36,135 nucleotides of DNA from an uncultured Bacteroidota bacterium. Lineage in GTDB: Bacteria; Bacteroidota; Bacteroidia; Flavobacteriales; Flavobacteriaceae. The translations under genes were made by a program, and so were the position numbers. The stretch is taken from assembly GCA_902560065.1 (NCBI GenBank), contig CACEKG010000011.1:1-36135 (forward strand). Direction: 5' to 3'. The notes under the pieces are model-generated. The model saw nothing but the letters and a program-made list of their open reading frames with translations. It was not told the origin of the DNA and searched no databases. Of this stretch, positions 33,859-36,135 are shown in pieces; within the stretch, counting starts at the first letter, position 1, and each line of letters starts with the position of its first letter.

Positions 33859-36135
33859 ATGGAAATTCCTTTAAAATTTAATTCTAAAGAGATAGAAGAT
33901 AAGTGGTACTCCTATTGGTTAAAAAATAAATATTTTAAATCTATTCCCGATAATAGGAATCCATTTACTATTGTAATTCCTCCTCCAAATGTTACGGGAG
34001 TTCTTCATATGGGACACATGTTAAACAATACTATTCAAGATATTTTAATTAGAAGGTCTAGGATGAAAGGTTATAATGCTTGTTGGGTTCCTGGTACAGA
34101 TCATGCATCCATTGCTACTGAAGCAAAAGTTGTTGAAAAATTAAAAGAAGAAGGATTAAGTAAAAATGATTTAACCCGTGAAGAGTTTTTGGAACATGCA
34201 TGGGATTGGACAAATAAATATGGAGGGGTTATTTTGGACCAATTAAAAAAAATTGGATCCAGTTGTGATTGGGACAGAACAAAGTTTACTCTTGATGATG
34301 AAATGTATGAATCCGTTATTAAAGTTTTTGTTGATTTATATGAAAAAGGTTTAATTTACAGAGGATATAGAATGGTTAATTGGGATCCTGAAGCAAAAAC
34401 TACATTATCTGATGAAGAAGTGATTTATGAAGAAAGAGAAGGTAAACTACATTTTATTTCATATTTAATTGAGAATTCAAAATCCAAAATTATTATAGCT
34501 ACTACAAGACCTGAAACAATATTGGGAGATACTGCAATTTGTGTAAATCCTCTTGACAAAAGGTATAGAGATTTGATTGGGAAAAAAGCAATTGTTCCTA
34601 TTTCTAAAAGATTAATTCCAATTATAGCGGACTCTTATGTTGACATGGAATTTGGTTCAGGTTGTTTAAAAGTTACACCAGCCCATGATTTTAATGACAA
34701 AGTAATTGGCGAAAAGTATGATTTAGATTTTATTGATATTTTTAATTCAGATGCTAGCTTGAATAAAAATGGTTTAATTTATAATGGTTTAGATCGTTTT
34801 GAAGCAAGGAAAAAAATATGTATTGATCTAGAAAAAAATGGAAGCTTAATAAAATCAGAGTTATATAAACATAACGTAGGAGTTTCTGAAAGAACTAAAT
34901 CAGTTATAGAACCTAGACTTTCTGATCAGTGGTTTTTAAAGATGGAAGAAATCGTTAAACCTGCAAAAGATGCTGTTCTAGGTGATAATTCTATTTTGTT
35001 TTTTCCTAAAAAATATAAAAACACCTATAAACATTGGATGGACAACATTAAAGATTGGAATATTTCTAGACAATTATGGTGGGGTCATAGGATTCCAGTT
35101 TATTATTTTGGCAAAGACAATAAAGATTATGTTGTTGCAGAAAATATAAAAACGGCATTAAATAAAGCTCGATTAAAATCGGGTAATAATAAATTAAAAG
35201 AAAATGATTTAATACAAGATCCTGATGTTCTTGACACTTGGTTTTCCTCGTGGCTATGGCCTATATCTGTTTTTGATGGAATTAGAAATCCTGAAAATGA
35301 GGATATAAATTATTATTATCCAACACAAGATTTAGTAACAGGACCTGATATTTTATTTTTTTGGGTTGCTAGAATGATAATATCTGGATTTGAATTTAAA
35401 GCAAAAAAACCATTTTCTAATGTTTATTTTACGGGTTTAGTTAGAGATATTAAAGGAAGAAAAATGTCTAAGCAATTGGGTAATTCTCCTGATGCTCTTA
35501 AATTGATAAGTCTTTATGGAGCAGATTCAGTCAGAGTTGGTTTAATGTTAAGTTCTGCTGCTGGAAATGATCTTTTGTTTGATGAAAATCTTTGTAAACA
35601 AGGAAAAAATTTTGCTAATAAAATCTGGAATTCATATAGATTAATTTCTGGATGGAAAAGTTCAAAAAAAGTAAAAATATCTGAATTAGAAAATCAAGCA
35701 ATTATTTGGTTTGAACAAAAATTTCAAATGACTTTAGAAAATATAGAAGACCAATTTTCTAAGTATAGAATTTCTGATGCTTTGATGGCTACATATAAAT
35801 TAATTTGGGATGATTTTTGTTCCTGGTTTTTAGAATTGATAAAACCAGATTTTAACAAACCTGTTTCATTAAAATTGGTTGAAAAAGTTAAAGCAATATT
35901 TGAATCAAATTTAAAAATACTTCACCCTTTTATGCCTTTTATCTCAGAAGAAATATGGCAGAGAATATCAACTAGAAATGAAAATACAGCATTATGCATA
36001 TCTAAATGGCCAAAAATTAAAAAATATGATAAAAATTTTATAGAAAGTTTTCAATTAGCTAAGGAAATAATTACTTCAATCAGGAATATAAGAAATGAAA
36101 ATAATTTAGGATTTAAAGAAAAATTAATTCTTCAA
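33859..36135 (+). CDS. valS: Valyl-tRNA synthetase (3' end outside window)
   Basis: Charges tRNA-Val and edits misloaded Thr. The ATG is at 33859 and the frame is open for 759 codons to the window end without a stop. The class I signature is VIPPPNVTGVLHMGHML (HIGH form), followed by WVPGTDHASIATE. The editing domain contains ATTRPETILGDTA and GCLKVTPAHDFND, and the KMSKS loop reads GRKMSKQLGNSPD. The anticodon-binding domain begins before the cut (WFEQKF...DALMATYKLIWDDFCSWFLE). A complete enzyme is about 870-880 residues, so roughly 115 residues, including the C-terminal coiled coil, should lie beyond the window. Confidence 0.96.
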   Translation, partial: MEIPLKFNSKEIEDKWYSYWLKNKYFKSIPDNRNPFTIVIPPPNVTGVLHMGHMLNNTIQDILIRRSRMKGYNACWVPGTDHASIATEAKVVEKLKEEGLSKNDLTREEFLEHAWDWTNKYGGVILDQLKKIGSSCDWDRTKFTLDDEMYESVIKVFVDLYEKGLIYRGYRMVNWDPEAKTTLSDEEVIYEEREGKLHFISYLIENSKSKIIIATTRPETILGDTAICVNPLDKRYRDLIGKKAIVPISKRLIPIIADSYVDMEFGSGCLKVTPAHDFNDKVIGEKYDLDFIDIFNSDASLNKNGLIYNGLDRFEARKKICIDLEKNGSLIKSELYKHNVGVSERTKSVIEPRLSDQWFLKMEEIVKPAKDAVLGDNSILFFPKKYKNTYKHWMDNIKDWNISRQLWWGHRIPVYYFGKDNKDYVVAENIKTALNKARLKSGNNKLKENDLIQDPDVLDTWFSSWLWPISVFDGIRNPENEDINYYYPTQDLVTGPDILFFWVARMIISGFEFKAKKPFSNVYFTGLVRDIKGRKMSKQLGNSPDALKLISLYGADSVRVGLMLSSAAGNDLLFDENLCKQGKNFANKIWNSYRLISGWKSSKKVKISELENQAIIWFEQKFQMTLENIEDQFSKYRISDALMATYKLIWDDFCSWFLELIKPDFNKPVSLKLVEKVKAIFESNLKILHPFMPFISEEIWQRISTRNENTALCISKWPKIKKYDKNFIESFQLAKEIITSIRNIRNENNLGFKEKLILQ

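Noticed and set aside
33809-33874. Small frame of 21 codons beginning ATGACATCTGAT and overlapping the valS start, considered as a leader peptide
   Set aside because: It has no run of Val codons, it contains the likely valS -7 element so much of it would not be transcribed, and no terminator hairpin follows.

Overview
The window is a dense stretch of chromosome from an AT-rich, streamlined member of the Bacteroidetes, most likely a marine Flavobacteriia-type organism. Four things support this. Base composition is strongly A+T (my estimate by eye is about 70 percent). Promoter-like elements fit the Bacteroidetes pattern TTTG / TAnnTTTG. There is a type IX secretion plug (DUF5103) protein. Several gene arrangements are typical of the phylum: a pheA-aminotransferase-tyrA-DAHP synthase/chorismate mutase operon, a complete nqrABCDEF-apbE block, a membrane pyrophosphatase, and a DUF151-UVR protein. 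No insertion sequence, phage gene, tRNA, rRNA or CRISPR array was seen. No gene-free stretch exceeds about 230 bp.

Layout. 1-1538 (minus): bifunctional nuclease and thymidylate synthase. 1663-4996 (plus): pyruvate dehydrogenase E1 beta and an ion-pumping pyrophosphatase. 5011-5616 (minus): deoxynucleoside kinase. 5694-9764 (plus): a promoter, a SAM-II-like riboswitch, then metK-metY-metX and an OsmC protein. 9761-10462 (minus): an orphan ABC ATPase. 10521-14617 (plus): a promoter, a Phe/Tyr-rich leader peptide, an attenuator, then pheA-aminotransferase-tyrA-DAHPS/CM. 14618-15802 (minus): an aspartate-type aminotransferase. 15858-16475 (plus): rsmG. 16480-19845 (minus): T9SS plug, apaG and pruA. 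19943-26893 (plus): nqrA-F and apbE. 26890-30009 (minus): gpmI, map and a methyltransferase. 30096-31481 (plus): rsgA-dtd. 31484-33705 (minus): an aminotransferase and murB. 33859-36135 (plus): valS, cut by the window edge.

Two cis-acting RNA regulators are the most interesting content. Upstream of metK, a SAM-II-type aptamer begins just after a good promoter. It is followed by two mutually exclusive long-range pairings, one of which ends 4 nt before the metK start codon, so a SAM-dependent translational switch over SAM synthesis and sulfhydrylation can be proposed. Upstream of pheA, a 22-residue reading frame carries seven consecutive Phe/Tyr codons, followed by an antiterminator and a textbook intrinsic terminator. 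This is a trp-leader-style attenuator for the whole aromatic operon.

The energy genes fit together. NQR extrudes Na+ using NADH, ApbE attaches FMN to NqrB and NqrC, and HppA carries the K+-dependent signature found in Na+- and some H+-pumping pyrophosphatases. Gene packing is extreme: several convergent pairs have overlapping or directly abutting stop codons with no room for a terminator.
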